A DNA stretch of 18,519 nucleotides from Anaerolineales bacterium (GCA_012032575.1 JAAUSP010000084.1:1-18519); one strand, 5' to 3'; shown: positions 6,775 through 15,056, counted from the stretch's first letter. Notes: generated from the letters alone by a model not told the origin. A program made the numbers and translations.

Positions 6775-6795
6775 GCTTTTTGGCCTACAAAAAGC
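6775..6795 (-). terminator. Weak stem-loop after the Cache kinase
   Basis: GCTTTTTG and CAAAAAGC form an 8-bp stem around a 5-nt loop, just beyond the kinase stop at 6813. No strong T run follows on the minus strand, so it would be a weak terminator or an mRNA end-stabilising hairpin. Confidence 0.35.
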
Positions 6796-6812
6796 AGGAT
6801 ACTTCACGATAT

Positions 6813-8666
6813 CTAATTGGCGACCAAAGACTCTTCAGGGGACAATGAGGAAAAACTATTGCGAATTTCAAAGGGGGCCAGGTTTGATTGGCGCGGCATA
6901 ACCAAGCGAACAACTGTACCTTCATCCAGTTGCGATTCAACCTCGATATTGCCGCCAAAAAGTTGAGCCCGTTCCTGTAAGCCCATCACTCCAAAACTAC
7001 CGCTGGTGGCAAAATCCGTAATTGAAGCGGGAACAATAAATCCGCGGCCATTATCTTGTACGGTTAAAGTTATCTGTTTATTGGTAAACTGCGCTAACAC
7101 ATTTACTTCGGTGGCATGAGCGTGTTTTTTAACGTTGTTCAGGGCTTCCTGCAAAATACGGTAAATTGCCACTTCTTTGTCCGGGGGTAATCCCTCCACG
7201 GTCCCCTCGACGTTAAAGTCTACATCAATCCCTTCACTTTGAGCCAGTTGATTGACCAGGTATTGCATCGCGGCCACCAGACCCAAATCTTCCAAAGCCA
7301 GAGGACGCAAATCCCGGCTAAACTGGCGCACACTGGCAATAGCGCCAGTAACCATCGTTCTTAGCTCATTCAAGCGGGTGCGGGTTTCGATAGGATCATC
7401 CAACGTCCCTTTGATCAATTCGATACGCTGACCAATGGCTATCAGGGACTGCACTGTGTCATCGTGGAGTTCACGGGCAATTCTTTTTCGCTCTTCCTCT
7501 TGAGATTGGGTAATATCGGCTACGTACTGCCGCACACCGGCGCGATATTTTCGAATTTGTCCCACCATTTCATTAAAAGCCATGCCCAGTTCTCGAATTT
7601 CTTTAATCCGGCTGAGCATTACCTGGGCATCGTAGTCACCCGCTGTCACCTGGCGCGTTTGAACGACCAAATTTTGAATAGGGTCGGTGACAGCCTGGAC
7701 GCCCAGAGATACAAAGGCGGCTACTGTAATCAAACCTACAATCAATACCACCACAATAGGTTGCAGGGCGCTTTGGGCCGGCTGCACTACCTGCGCCCAC
7801 GGCTCTCCAATAACCAATCCCCAACCGGGAACCTGGACCACAGCATACCCTTCAACCGTACTCGGCTGTCCGTTTTCGCGGCTGGTTACCGCGCCGGTAT
7901 GGCTACCCTGTTGAAGCTGTTTGACGGCCTCACGGCTGCTAAAATCGGTGCCAATGAGCCTGGAATTAGGGTGATAAATCAAGCGGCCCTGGCGGTCTAC
8001 CAAATAGGCTGTACCCTCTTCGCCGACCCTTAATTTTTGAATTTCCTGACCCAAACGCTGAAAACTCAAATAGAATCTACCGGCAATCACGCCGACAAAT
8101 TGGCCGTTGATTTTTTCGATGGGGACCGCGATAACAATTATATCTTCGCCTGAACCGGGTTCTTTAATAATGTCGGAAAATGTCGAGCTGCGTAAGGCCA
8201 AAACCTCTTTAAAGTAAGGCTCTTGAGAAAAATCTTGCCCGATCAGATCGGGCCGAAATGGGTCGGTAACACTGACAAACCCTTTTTCATTAAGAATTAT
8301 GATGCCCCCGTCATTTGTAAAATCCGCCACCAGGTCGGGAGCCAGCTTGAGCAGGTCGCGCTGCACAGTGGGTTCGCCCGATTGCATTTGGGTTTGGTTG
8401 GCCAACGTCCGCAAGCCCCGCACAAAGGCTTCAATACTTTCCGACAGCCGCTCGGCAGAGACGCTGGCCAGTTCCTGGTCGCGGCTTTCGGCCAGCGATT
8501 GGGAAATCTGTTGATAGGCCAAAAAAGTTACCCCAACGCTTAGAATAAGCATGAGCGACAGCAGCAGAATAGTTAACAGGATGGCCTGCGCCCGAAGTTC
8601 GGTAATCCAATTTCTTAGTCCATTAAAGTGGGAACGAGCCGCCTCAGCTTTGATCATTGGCTTCAC
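6813..8666 (-). CDS. Membrane sensor histidine kinase: dCache-like sensor, HAMP, HisKA_3, HATPase
   Basis: 617 aa. Helix one spans ~28-50; an extracytoplasmic double-Cache-like region follows (~55-298, with 'GGIIILNEKGFVSVTDPFRP' and 'GEEGTAYLVDRQGRLIYHP'); helix two spans ~303-325, HAMP ~326-378 and HisKA_3 around H401 in 'RKRIARELHDDTVQS'. The HATPase_c domain carries 'QEALNNVKKHAHA', 'DNGRGF' and 'GSFGVMGLQERA'. Cache sensors usually bind small metabolites outside the cell. The GTG start overlaps the stop of the solute-binding protein as GTGA, so the two are translationally coupled. The partner regulator is the first gene of the same operon. The lipoprotein may present a ligand to this sensor, by analogy with ChvE-VirA; that is inference. 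Confidence 0.95.
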   Translation of the reverse strand: MKPMIKAEAARSHFNGLRNWITELRAQAILLTILLLSLMLILSVGVTFLAYQQISQSLAESRDQELASVSAERLSESIEAFVRGLRTLANQTQMQSGEPTVQRDLLKLAPDLVADFTNDGGIIILNEKGFVSVTDPFRPDLIGQDFSQEPYFKEVLALRSSTFSDIIKEPGSGEDIIVIAVPIEKINGQFVGVIAGRFYLSFQRLGQEIQKLRVGEEGTAYLVDRQGRLIYHPNSRLIGTDFSSREAVKQLQQGSHTGAVTSRENGQPSTVEGYAVVQVPGWGLVIGEPWAQVVQPAQSALQPIVVVLIVGLITVAAFVSLGVQAVTDPIQNLVVQTRQVTAGDYDAQVMLSRIKEIRELGMAFNEMVGQIRKYRAGVRQYVADITQSQEEERKRIARELHDDTVQSLIAIGQRIELIKGTLDDPIETRTRLNELRTMVTGAIASVRQFSRDLRPLALEDLGLVAAMQYLVNQLAQSEGIDVDFNVEGTVEGLPPDKEVAIYRILQEALNNVKKHAHATEVNVLAQFTNKQITLTVQDNGRGFIVPASITDFATSGSFGVMGLQERAQLFGGNIEVESQLDEGTVVRLVMPRQSNLAPFEIRNSFSSLSPEESLVAN

Positions 8667-9994
8667 GGCAAGTCATCCTTAATCAGAAATGTCTCTCCCA
8701 ATTTCTGAGCTTCCCGCAGAGCCGTGGCTGGATCGGTACCATAAAACGATTTTTTGACCGCATCTGAAAAAGCTTCTTCGGCTCCGGGAAAGCGGTCGAG
8801 GCGATAGGGTCGAACCGCATCAAGTTGGTTAAAGAAAGGCGTCAGCAGCAGATTTTCGGCAAAGTAGGGCGAGGTTTGCAGCCAGGTTTTGGCCGGGTAT
8901 CGTCCCAGGCGGCGGGCCATGGGGATGGCATAGCGATCGCTGGTAACCCACTTGATAAATTCAAAAGCAACTTCCTGGTGGCGTGCGCCACGAGGAATGA
9001 ACAAACCACTACTCCCCAGCACCGATGCTGCATTATCCGCAGCCGGAGTTTTGGGCAGTTGTGCCACGCCCAGAGGGAAGCCAGGGTCGGTTGATTGAAT
9101 AATATGAATATCCCCAGGGCCACCCAAATACATGGAAATTTGCCCCTTCAAAAACTGTTTGCGTGGATCTTCATAATCACGGGGGCGAGTGGTCGGACGT
9201 TGGCCGTAGCCATCTTCGGCCATTTGGGTTAAAAAGCGCAAAGCATCAATGTTGTTGCGGGAGTCGAGGGTCAGATTAAAACCCGTTTCTGGCGCACCAA
9301 CCAGCAAGTCACCACCGGCATCGGCCATCCAGGCGTAGACATACCAGGGGTCAGACGTGAGGCCCAGACCAAAACGATTTTTAGCCGGATTGGTTAACTC
9401 GGTGGCGGCTTTTTCAAAAGCCGTTAAATCATAATTGGCGTCCGGGTAAGGTAAATTAACTTCATCAAAATGGCGGCGATTGTAGAGCAAAACCAGCGTG
9501 TAAATATCCAGAGGCACTCCATAGAGAGTGTCACGCCAGGTTACTGCCTCCATCGCCGAGGGCAGAAATTGGCTGCGCGCCTTAGGGTCTACTCTTTCCC
9601 ACGCCTGCCACGGTTGAGTTAAGGGTTCGGCCAGACCCTGTCCGGCCATGGCGTAGACGTGTCCCTGGACTACATCAGGCGGTGTACCTACCTGAAGGGC
9701 CCGGGTTATCTTTTGCGGAATACTTTCGCGCACAAAGGATTGGATTTCAACCTTGACCTGGGGATAGGTCTTTTCAAATTCCTCGGCAATTTCTTCAAAG
9801 AGATTGTCGTTTTTGGTAAAGTCAAGGTCCAGCCAAACTTCAAGTGTGATCTGTTCCGAGGGGAGGTTGGAGTTAACCGCAGGTAATTGTCCTACAAATG
9901 GCTCATCAATTTTTTCAACCGCCGCTGAAATGGGCGGAGAACTACAGGCTGTCAGGGTAAAAAAAATGACCAGCCAGGCAATAAATTTAACCAT
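8663..9994 (-). CDS. Extracellular solute-binding lipoprotein (ABC sugar-binding family 1-like) inside a two-component operon
   Basis: About 443 aa. The N-terminus '[17 protein letters not shown]' is a lipoprotein signal with lipobox LTAC, lipidated at C17. Hallmarks of family 1 binding proteins follow: 'ITLEVWLDLDFTKNDNLFEE', 'FEKTYPQVKVEIQSF', 'VGTPPDVVQGHVYAMAGQGL', 'YGVPLDIYTLVLLYNRRHF' and 'GPGDIHIIQS'. The frame extends to ATG 10033, but the ATG at 9994 gives a clean lipoprotein signal and overlaps the regulator stop by 8 bp; AGGGG is very close to it, so translation probably depends on coupling. No permease or ATPase genes flank it. It lies between a response regulator and a Cache kinase, so a sensory rather than transport role is likely. 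The ligand class (sugar or polyol) is inferred from the family. Confidence 0.9.
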   Translation of the reverse strand: MVKFIAWLVIFFTLTACSSPPISAAVEKIDEPFVGQLPAVNSNLPSEQITLEVWLDLDFTKNDNLFEEIAEEFEKTYPQVKVEIQSFVRESIPQKITRALQVGTPPDVVQGHVYAMAGQGLAEPLTQPWQAWERVDPKARSQFLPSAMEAVTWRDTLYGVPLDIYTLVLLYNRRHFDEVNLPYPDANYDLTAFEKAATELTNPAKNRFGLGLTSDPWYVYAWMADAGGDLLVGAPETGFNLTLDSRNNIDALRFLTQMAEDGYGQRPTTRPRDYEDPRKQFLKGQISMYLGGPGDIHIIQSTDPGFPLGVAQLPKTPAADNAASVLGSSGLFIPRGARHQEVAFEFIKWVTSDRYAIPMARRLGRYPAKTWLQTSPYFAENLLLTPFFNQLDAVRPYRLDRFPGAEEAFSDAVKKSFYGTDPATALREAQKLGETFLIKDDLP

Positions 9995-10691
9995 TCCCCT
10001 TGCCTGTGGTAATCCAACCCTTGCGTACGGCATACATTACCGCTTCGGTACGCGAGCTGACGCCCAACTTGGAGAAAATATTTGAAAGATGGGCCTGAAC
10101 GGTGCGGTCACTAATGAAAAGGTTTTTACCAATCTGTTTATTACTCAAGCCTTCACCCACCAATTGCAAAATACCTAACTCACGCTCGGTCAAGCCATCG
10201 TACTGCTCCTGCCCGCCGGATAACATATCGGGCAAAGATTTGCCACTGGTAAACTGCGCTACCACTTTACCGGCTACCGCAGGAGCCAGAGCCGACTGTC
10301 CGGCAGCCACGGTTCGGATTGCCCGGACCAATTCGTCAATCTCGGCTGTTTTTAAGAGATAACCATTGGCCCCGGCTTGTAACAAGGCAAAAACATATTC
10401 GTCATCATCGTGAGCGGTAAGCACCAGCACATTCACTCCGGAACATTCGGCTTTAATCCGGCGAGTTGCTTCCACCCCCGACATTTTGGGCATGCGCACA
10501 TCCATTACCACCACATCAGGCTGGAGTTCATGGGCCAGGCGAACCACTTCCTCACCGTCGGCGGCTTCACCGACAATCTGAAAATCCGGCTGGCGCTCCA
10601 ATAATTCACGGGTGCCGGAACGCACAACAGCGTGGTCATCGGCCAGCAGCAGCCTGATCCTTTTGGCTTGGTCTGAGGTGGTAACACTCAT
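9987..10691 (-). CDS. NarL/FixJ response regulator, first gene of the regulator/binding-protein/kinase operon
   Basis: 234 aa. The receiver domain (about 10-130) shows '[10 protein letters not shown]', phospho-acceptor D64 in '[13 protein letters not shown]', T92 and K114. The LuxR-type helix-turn-helix (about 165-225) reads '[20 protein letters not shown]', '[20 protein letters not shown]' and 'SRTEAVMYA'. A linker of about 30 residues contains '[10 protein letters not shown]'. The ATG is preceded by AAGGG about ten bases upstream. Its stop overlaps the start of the solute-binding protein by 8 bp, showing one transcription unit with the lipoprotein and the Cache kinase. Its promoter at 10733-10760 contains an inverted repeat that may be an operator. 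Confidence 0.95.
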   Translation of the reverse strand: MSVTTSDQAKRIRLLLADDHAVVRSGTRELLERQPDFQIVGEAADGEEVVRLAHELQPDVVVMDVRMPKMSGVEATRRIKAECSGVNVLVLTAHDDDEYVFALLQAGANGYLLKTAEIDELVRAIRTVAAGQSALAPAVAGKVVAQFTSGKSLPDMLSGGQEQYDGLTERELGILQLVGEGLSNKQIGKNLFISDRTVQAHLSNIFSKLGVSSRTEAVMYAVRKGWITTGKGNG

Positions 10692-10732
10692 AATTTTTAT
10701 CCCTTTATCTCCAGTAATTTATTTCCAACCTG

Positions 10733-10760
10733 ATTATACCACCTTCGGAAAAGGTGACAA
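10733..10760 (-). promoter_or_regulatory. Promoter of the regulator/binding-protein/kinase operon
   Basis: On the minus strand, -35 TTGTCA (10755-10760, five of six), 16-bp spacer, then TGG-TATAAT (10733-10738), an extended -10. Confidence 0.7.
10740..10756. promoter_or_regulatory. CACCTT-N5-AAGGTG inverted repeat within the promoter spacer
   Basis: Perfect 6-bp arms around CGGAA lie between the -35 and -10 boxes. A protein bound here would block polymerase or, MerR-like, remodel the 16-bp spacer. Confidence 0.45.
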
Positions 10761-10793
10761 AAGCATGTGCCAGCTTGAAAAAGGGTTGAAATT

Positions 10794-10821
10794 TTGTAAA
10801 AACCTATTCTTTTTGTATGAT
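10794..10821 (+). promoter_or_regulatory. Possible promoter for the MEMO/pseudouridine synthase operon
   Basis: TTGTAA (10794-10799, four of six), a 16-bp spacer and TATGAT (10816-10821, five of six), about 70 bp before the ATG at 10892. Confidence 0.4.
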
Positions 10822-10891
10822 GTAGAAATGACTCGTGCCACTTGTCGCAGCTACACCAGCCGTGGCAAAAAATTTCAGGCAAGGATTAAGG

Positions 10892-11524
10892 ATGAATCAT
10901 CTCAATAGACCCAAAATTGGCAATGTGAATATTCAGCGCACGGTTTACCAGGGCGAACCGGCGTTTGTTATCCAGGATCGGTTCAAACTGACTGAAGCAG
11001 CCATTGTGCTCCCCCAGGTTTTAGGCCCCCTGGTTCTGCTGTGCGATGGAACGAATACCCTGCCGGAAATCAAGGCCGCTCTGGAAATCCGTTATGGGCT
11101 GCCGCTTCCTGAAGAAACCATTGAAAATATGGTGGCTCAATTTGACCAAGCTTTAATCCTGGAAGGCGTGACCTTTGAGCAGGCCAGACAGCAAGCTGTA
11201 AACCAATATCGAGCCGCCCCTTTCCGTCCACCGGCGCTGGCCGGGGCTTCCTACCCCGCCGATGCAGCCACCCTGCGGCGAATGTTGCAGGGCTATCTGG
11301 ATCAGGTTGATAAAGTTCCGGCAGTATCACCAACCAGCCGGGCTATCATTAGTCCGCATATAGATTATCAGCGGGGCGGACTAACCTACGCTCAGGTCTG
11401 GGCCAGTGCAGCCGAAGCTATTCAACAGGCAGAGCTAGTTATCATTCTGGCTACCGATCACAACGGGACTCAGCCCGGCAGCCTTAATTTGACCTGCCAA
11501 ACTATGCCTCTCCCTTGGGCGTGA
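10892..11524 (+). CDS. MEMO-family protein (AmmeMemoRadiSam system protein B-like), N-terminal part before a frameshift
   Basis: The ATG at 10892 has AAGGA six bases upstream; the frame extends to 10835 but without a ribosome site. Residues ~1-100 form a PqqD-like winged-helix extension ('LLCDGTNTLPEIKAALEIRY'). The MEMO/LigB-like fold begins at ~112 with 'RPPALAGASYPAD'; H156 in 'SPHIDYQRGG' and H190 in 'LATDHNG' correspond to conserved MEMO residues. After residue 203 (LTCQ) the frame leaves the family and stops; the expected continuation 'NYASPLGVMPTD' is in the -1 frame from 11500. So 11525 is not the true end: one A is missing from the run at 11499-11501, or the gene is decayed. The restored protein would be about 406 aa. 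Confidence 0.8.
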   Translation: MNHLNRPKIGNVNIQRTVYQGEPAFVIQDRFKLTEAAIVLPQVLGPLVLLCDGTNTLPEIKAALEIRYGLPLPEETIENMVAQFDQALILEGVTFEQARQQAVNQYRAAPFRPPALAGASYPADAATLRRMLQGYLDQVDKVPAVSPTSRAIISPHIDYQRGGLTYAQVWASAAEAIQQAELVIILATDHNGTQPGSLNLTCQTMPLPWA

Positions 11525-12111
11525 TGCCCACAGATACAGCCCTGGTTGAACGGCTGGCTGAAGCGTTGGGGCCGGAAAACGTTTTTACCGGCGAGTTGCT
11601 CCACCGCGAAGAATGGTCAATTGAATTAGTTTTGGTGTGGCTGCAATATCTGCGGGGTGAAAAACCTTGCCCCATTTTACCGGTCCTATGCGGTTCATTT
11701 TTCCATTTTATGATAGGTCAGGCCGATATTGAAGCTGAACCCCGGTATAAAATTTTTCTTGACCTGCTGCGTCAGGAGATGAGCCAGCGGCGCACGCTTA
11801 TTGTTGCTTCAGGGGATTTGGCCCATCTGGGGCCGGCCTTCGATGGACCGCCGCTGGATAAAGCCGCGCAAGCGCAAATGAAAGTAGACGATGCCGTTCT
11901 TATGGAAATGTTGGCCCAGGGTGAGGCCTCTGCCTTCTTTGAGCTGATGCAGGCTGGACAGTACGAGCGCAACGTTTGCGGCCTGTCGCCCTTTTATTTT
12001 ACCCTCAGTGCCCTGAGCCAGAGTCAGGGCCAAATTATTGCCTATGATCGCTGCCCGGCAGATAATCGCAACACCTCCTTTGTTTCAATTTGTGGTATGG
12101 TGTTAGAGTAG
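11500..12111 (+). CDS. MEMO-family protein, C-terminal part after the frameshift
   Basis: In the -1 frame relative to 10892-11524, reading on as 'NYASPLGVMPTDTALVERLA', 'ELLHREEWSIELVLVWLQYL' and 'PILPVLCGSFFHFM', the usual middle of MEMO proteins. It carries 'VASGDLAHLGPAF' and 'NVCGLSPFYF', which hold the conserved C-terminal His and Cys. Only TTG at 11515 and ATG at 11524 could start it separately, without a ribosome site, and a stand-alone product would lack two of the conserved histidines. It is therefore the second half of one gene, not a separate protein. The stop is 6 nt before the pseudouridine synthase, giving an operon. Confidence 0.8.
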   Translation, partial: NYASPLGVMPTDTALVERLAEALGPENVFTGELLHREEWSIELVLVWLQYLRGEKPCPILPVLCGSFFHFMIGQADIEAEPRYKIFLDLLRQEMSQRRTLIVASGDLAHLGPAFDGPPLDKAAQAQMKVDDAVLMEMLAQGEASAFFELMQAGQYERNVCGLSPFYFTLSALSQSQGQIIAYDRCPADNRNTSFVSICGMVLE

Positions 12112-12117
12112 CACTTT

Positions 12118-12780
12118 ATGACAACTTCACGGCGGATAAAGCGCCGCTTCTATCCGGCTCAACCGCCCCAAACCACGTCGCCGACTTCCCCGGAGCAGCA
12201 CCGGAGTCTTATCTTCTGCAAACCGTACAAAGTTCTAAGCAGTTTCACCGACCCCGAAGGGCACGCCACGCTGAGTGATTATGTCAACGTGCCAGGCGTT
12301 TACGCGGCCGGACGATTGGATTATGACAGCGAAGGGCTGCTGATTCTAACTTCGGATGGACAGTTGGCCCATCGCATTACGCATCCAAAATACAAACTCA
12401 CCAAAATTTATTGGGTACAGGTAGAAAACATCCCCACTGAAACCGCACTGAACCAACTCCGGCAGGGAGTGGTAATTCAGGGCCAGAAGACTCGTCCTGC
12501 CGGAGTAAAGATCCTCGAAAGTGAGCCGGAAATTTTTCCTCGTTCTGAACCTATCCGCTACCGGCCTACGATCCCCACTGTCTGGCTGGAAATCAGGCTG
12601 GGCGAGGGTCGCAAACGGCAAATCCGGCGGATGACAGCGGCAGTGGGGCATCCTACCCTGCGCCTGATCCGCGTTGCCATCGGCCCTCTTTTCCTGGCCT
12701 CACTCACCCCCGGCCAGTGGCGCGATTTAACTAAAGCCGAATTAAAAACCCTACAACAGCAGTTACTAATCCGAACATAA
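12118..12780 (+). CDS. rluE: RluE-type 23S rRNA pseudouridine synthase
   Basis: 220 aa. The catalytic motif 'GRLDYDSEGLLILTSDG' with D68 is the RsuA/RluB/E/F signature, and 'FCKPYKVLSSFTDPEGH', 'THPKYKLTKIYWVQVE', 'GRKRQIRRMTAAVGHPTLRL' and 'IRVAIGPL' follow in family order. There is no N-terminal S4 RNA-binding domain, which fits RluE (isomerises one uridine in domain V of 23S rRNA) rather than RsuA or RluB. The first ~30 residues are a basic Pro/Ser/Thr-rich leader, also seen in RluE relatives. The ATG lies 6 nt after the MEMO-like gene and has only a weak ribosome site, so translation may be coupled. The enzyme family is certain; the exact target uridine is inferred. Confidence 0.9.
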   Translation: MTTSRRIKRRFYPAQPPQTTSPTSPEQHRSLIFCKPYKVLSSFTDPEGHATLSDYVNVPGVYAAGRLDYDSEGLLILTSDGQLAHRITHPKYKLTKIYWVQVENIPTETALNQLRQGVVIQGQKTRPAGVKILESEPEIFPRSEPIRYRPTIPTVWLEIRLGEGRKRQIRRMTAAVGHPTLRLIRVAIGPLFLASLTPGQWRDLTKAELKTLQQQLLIRT

Positions 12781-12956
12781 TCTGCTGAACTTTTCCGTAC
12801 TTCACCTGTCTGAGAGTTTGGTTTTTCAGGCTCGGACAATGATCCCCGGTAATTTTCCCCAAACCAAAACATAAACCCCATGATTTTAGGCTGATATTCA
12901 GGTGTAGTTGAGGTTACAATGCATAGTAACTTCAAATACCTACCTGGACCAGTCCT

Positions 12957-14954
12957 ATGCACACTCGATTACCTACTTCAATTCGTAAAGTTTTGCCGCT
13001 TGTCTATTTAAGTATTAGTCTAAATCTGGTTATGGTTAGCGCAGCCCTGGGTAATCAAATACCCAACAATTATAATCCTAACCTGCCCAATCCAGTTCAA
13101 GCTAAAACTCAGATTGATACTTTTGTTTTGATGAAAAGCAGTAATCCAACACAGTTAACTCAAGTACAAAATCTGGTCAAGCTTAATGGGGGACAGACTA
13201 TCCACACCCTTCCATATCAAGCAATTATCGCTCAAGTACCATCTGAACTTATGGTACAACTTAAGAATTTGCCAGAAGTGATCGGTATATTCACCGGACC
13301 AATTGAACTAGCTACAATGGATACATATGGCCCTGCTGTGCGCGGGTTTGCCAGTGCCTGGAATAGTCTGATAATGCCACAGGATATAGTTTCAAATGAA
13401 ATACTGGCCCAGGCCCACCCTGATGACCCTCAGGATGCCCTGATAGCCCCGGATATACCTTCGGCAGAGGCACTGAGCAGTTCGGGCGAGGTTTCTATTA
13501 CACCGGGCTACTATCAAACCAGTGAATATATGGCTGGTTCTGTGGCAGTTGGCATTGTTTTGATCGAAAGTAATGGCAGCGTAGATCCTTCGACTGAAAA
13601 TTGGACCTCTGATGAAAAGCAGCTTGTATTTAATGAAATTATGGCTGCGCTTAATTGGTGGGCCAAATTAGAACCCAGAGCCAACCTGAGCTTTGTTTAT
13701 GAAGATCATTTTTCCAATCCCCTACCCAGCAACTATGAACCGATTACCCGGAGTATGGGCGATCAGCAGTATTGGATAAACGACGCCATGAGTGCTTTAG
13801 GATATACTGGTTCATCCTACTTTACCCGCGTTCGTAATTACAATAATGACCTTCGGGATACTTATCAAACAGATTGGGCTTTTACTGTTTTTGTAGTTGA
13901 CAGCTCTGCTGATAGTGACAATCGCTTTAAAGACAATTATTTTGCTTATGCCTATTTAGGTGGCCCTTTTATGGTAATGACTTACGGCAATAACGGCTAC
14001 GGGCCAAGCAATATGGATGCCGTTGCCGCTCACGAGATTGGGCACATTTTCCATGCACTCGATCAGTATTCCGGGGCAGTTCAGTCTTGTACGCGTCGTT
14101 CGGGCTACTTAAACGTTGAAAATCTTAATAGCCAATACGGCAACTGCCCATCGAATGTCCATAGTATCATGCGTGGTCAGATATACCCCTATACAATTAA
14201 GGCGATTGACCCCTATGCCGCCGGACAAATTGGCTGGCGCGATAGTGATAAGGACAATATCCTCGATCCCCTGGATATTGAATTAACTCTCTACCCGGAT
14301 GAAGTTATCAAAAGTGATCAACAACTTACTGGCAGTGGCCTGGCCGAGATTTCACCTTATCCCTCGCCCATCCGTACCAGCACGACTATCAATACGATTA
14401 CTCAGATCAAGTATCGCCTGAATTACGGGGATTGGCAGCAAACTACAGCCAATGACAATGCCTTTGATGAAACCTCCGAAGCCTACAGTTTTACCTCTCC
14501 CATTCTTTCGACTGGTTTGCACATTTTAGAGGTAGCGGCCTTTGACTCGGCCGGTAACGTTTCTAAAGTTGCCACCGAAACCATACTCTTCCCCGATCCC
14601 CTGGATCCCGGCCCCAATACCGATCTGTATATTCCCGATAACGCTATTACCAATCAATCAGTTATGATTAATGGTATTGCTTATCATTGTCAGGGCAATT
14701 CCATTGTTCAAGTAGAATATCGAGTTAATGGGGGACCCTGGCAGTTAGCCCAAGCTCAAGACGGCACATTCAACAACGATTATGAACCGTTCACTTTGGC
14801 CCTTGATTTAACCGAACCCGGAACCTATGTAATTGAAACTTTTGCTACTGATACTGGCGGCAATAACGAAATCAATTTTGCCAACCGGGAAATTCAAGTT
14901 GCTGAACCCCAGGCAGCTCGCATCTTTTTACCTATCGTAACCAGTGGTATGTAG
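12957..14954 (+). CDS. Secreted metzincin-like zinc protease with inhibitor-I9-like propeptide and Ig-like C-terminal repeats
   Basis: 665 aa. A signal peptide (1 to about 32, cleavage near 'SAALG') is followed by a segment (53-112: 'IDTFVLMKSS', 'NLVKLNGGQTIHTLPYQAII', 'LPEVIGIF') resembling a subtilisin-type I9 propeptide. The catalytic domain carries 'HEIGHIFHALDQ' (H359, E360, H363, H366, D369), a zinc motif of HExxHxxHxxD form, and 'SIMRG' (M405) as a plausible Met-turn. Two related Ig-like repeats follow: 'KYRLNYGDWQQ' (from ~481) and 'EYRVNGGPWQLAQ' (from ~583). The C-terminus ends 'ARIFLPIVTSGM'. It should be secreted and self-processed. It stands alone, with a weak TACAAT -10 at 12915-12920; the ribosome site is poor. 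The protease class is well supported; the family name and substrate are not. Confidence 0.85.
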   Translation: MHTRLPTSIRKVLPLVYLSISLNLVMVSAALGNQIPNNYNPNLPNPVQAKTQIDTFVLMKSSNPTQLTQVQNLVKLNGGQTIHTLPYQAIIAQVPSELMVQLKNLPEVIGIFTGPIELATMDTYGPAVRGFASAWNSLIMPQDIVSNEILAQAHPDDPQDALIAPDIPSAEALSSSGEVSITPGYYQTSEYMAGSVAVGIVLIESNGSVDPSTENWTSDEKQLVFNEIMAALNWWAKLEPRANLSFVYEDHFSNPLPSNYEPITRSMGDQQYWINDAMSALGYTGSSYFTRVRNYNNDLRDTYQTDWAFTVFVVDSSADSDNRFKDNYFAYAYLGGPFMVMTYGNNGYGPSNMDAVAAHEIGHIFHALDQYSGAVQSCTRRSGYLNVENLNSQYGNCPSNVHSIMRGQIYPYTIKAIDPYAAGQIGWRDSDKDNILDPLDIELTLYPDEVIKSDQQLTGSGLAEISPYPSPIRTSTTINTITQIKYRLNYGDWQQTTANDNAFDETSEAYSFTSPILSTGLHILEVAAFDSAGNVSKVATETILFPDPLDPGPNTDLYIPDNAITNQSVMINGIAYHCQGNSIVQVEYRVNGGPWQLAQAQDGTFNNDYEPFTLALDLTEPGTYVIETFATDTGGNNEINFANREIQVAEPQAARIFLPIVTSGM

Positions 14955-15032
14955 GAGTATTATGGACTTAGATAGGGATTTGATTAATAGACAAGACTGT
15001 TTTGACCCCTTCCATTTTGTGGCATGTAGATA

Positions 15033-15038
15033 TATAAT
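15033..15038 (+). promoter_or_regulatory. -10 element TATAAT upstream of the split kinase
   Basis: A perfect TATAAT with no good -35 at 16-18 bp. The start would be near 15045, leaving only about 12 nt before the ATG at 15057, which has no clear ribosome site; the mRNA may be nearly leaderless. Confidence 0.4.
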
Positions 15039-15056
15039 GACAGAAAGTAAAAAATA

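Noticed and set aside
7464..8033. 189-aa open frame on the plus strand
   Set aside because: It lies wholly opposite the Cache kinase, has no family motifs, and the kinase frame is clearly the coding one.
11496..11506. Programmed frameshifting in the MEMO gene
   Set aside because: The site is CAA ACT, not an X XXY YYZ heptamer, and no stimulatory signal was seen; mutation or sequence error is more likely.
12800..12838. Terminator after the pseudouridine synthase
   Set aside because: GTCTGAG/CTCGGAC can pair with one G-U, but the loop is 16 nt and there is no T run after it.
12558..12962. 134-aa open frame on the minus strand
   Set aside because: It overlaps the 3' end of the pseudouridine synthase and the following gap; the sequence has no recognisable domain or ribosome site.
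15002..15038. TTGACC (15002-15007) as the -35 for TATAAT at 15033
   Set aside because: The spacer would be 25 bp, too long for a sigma-70 promoter.
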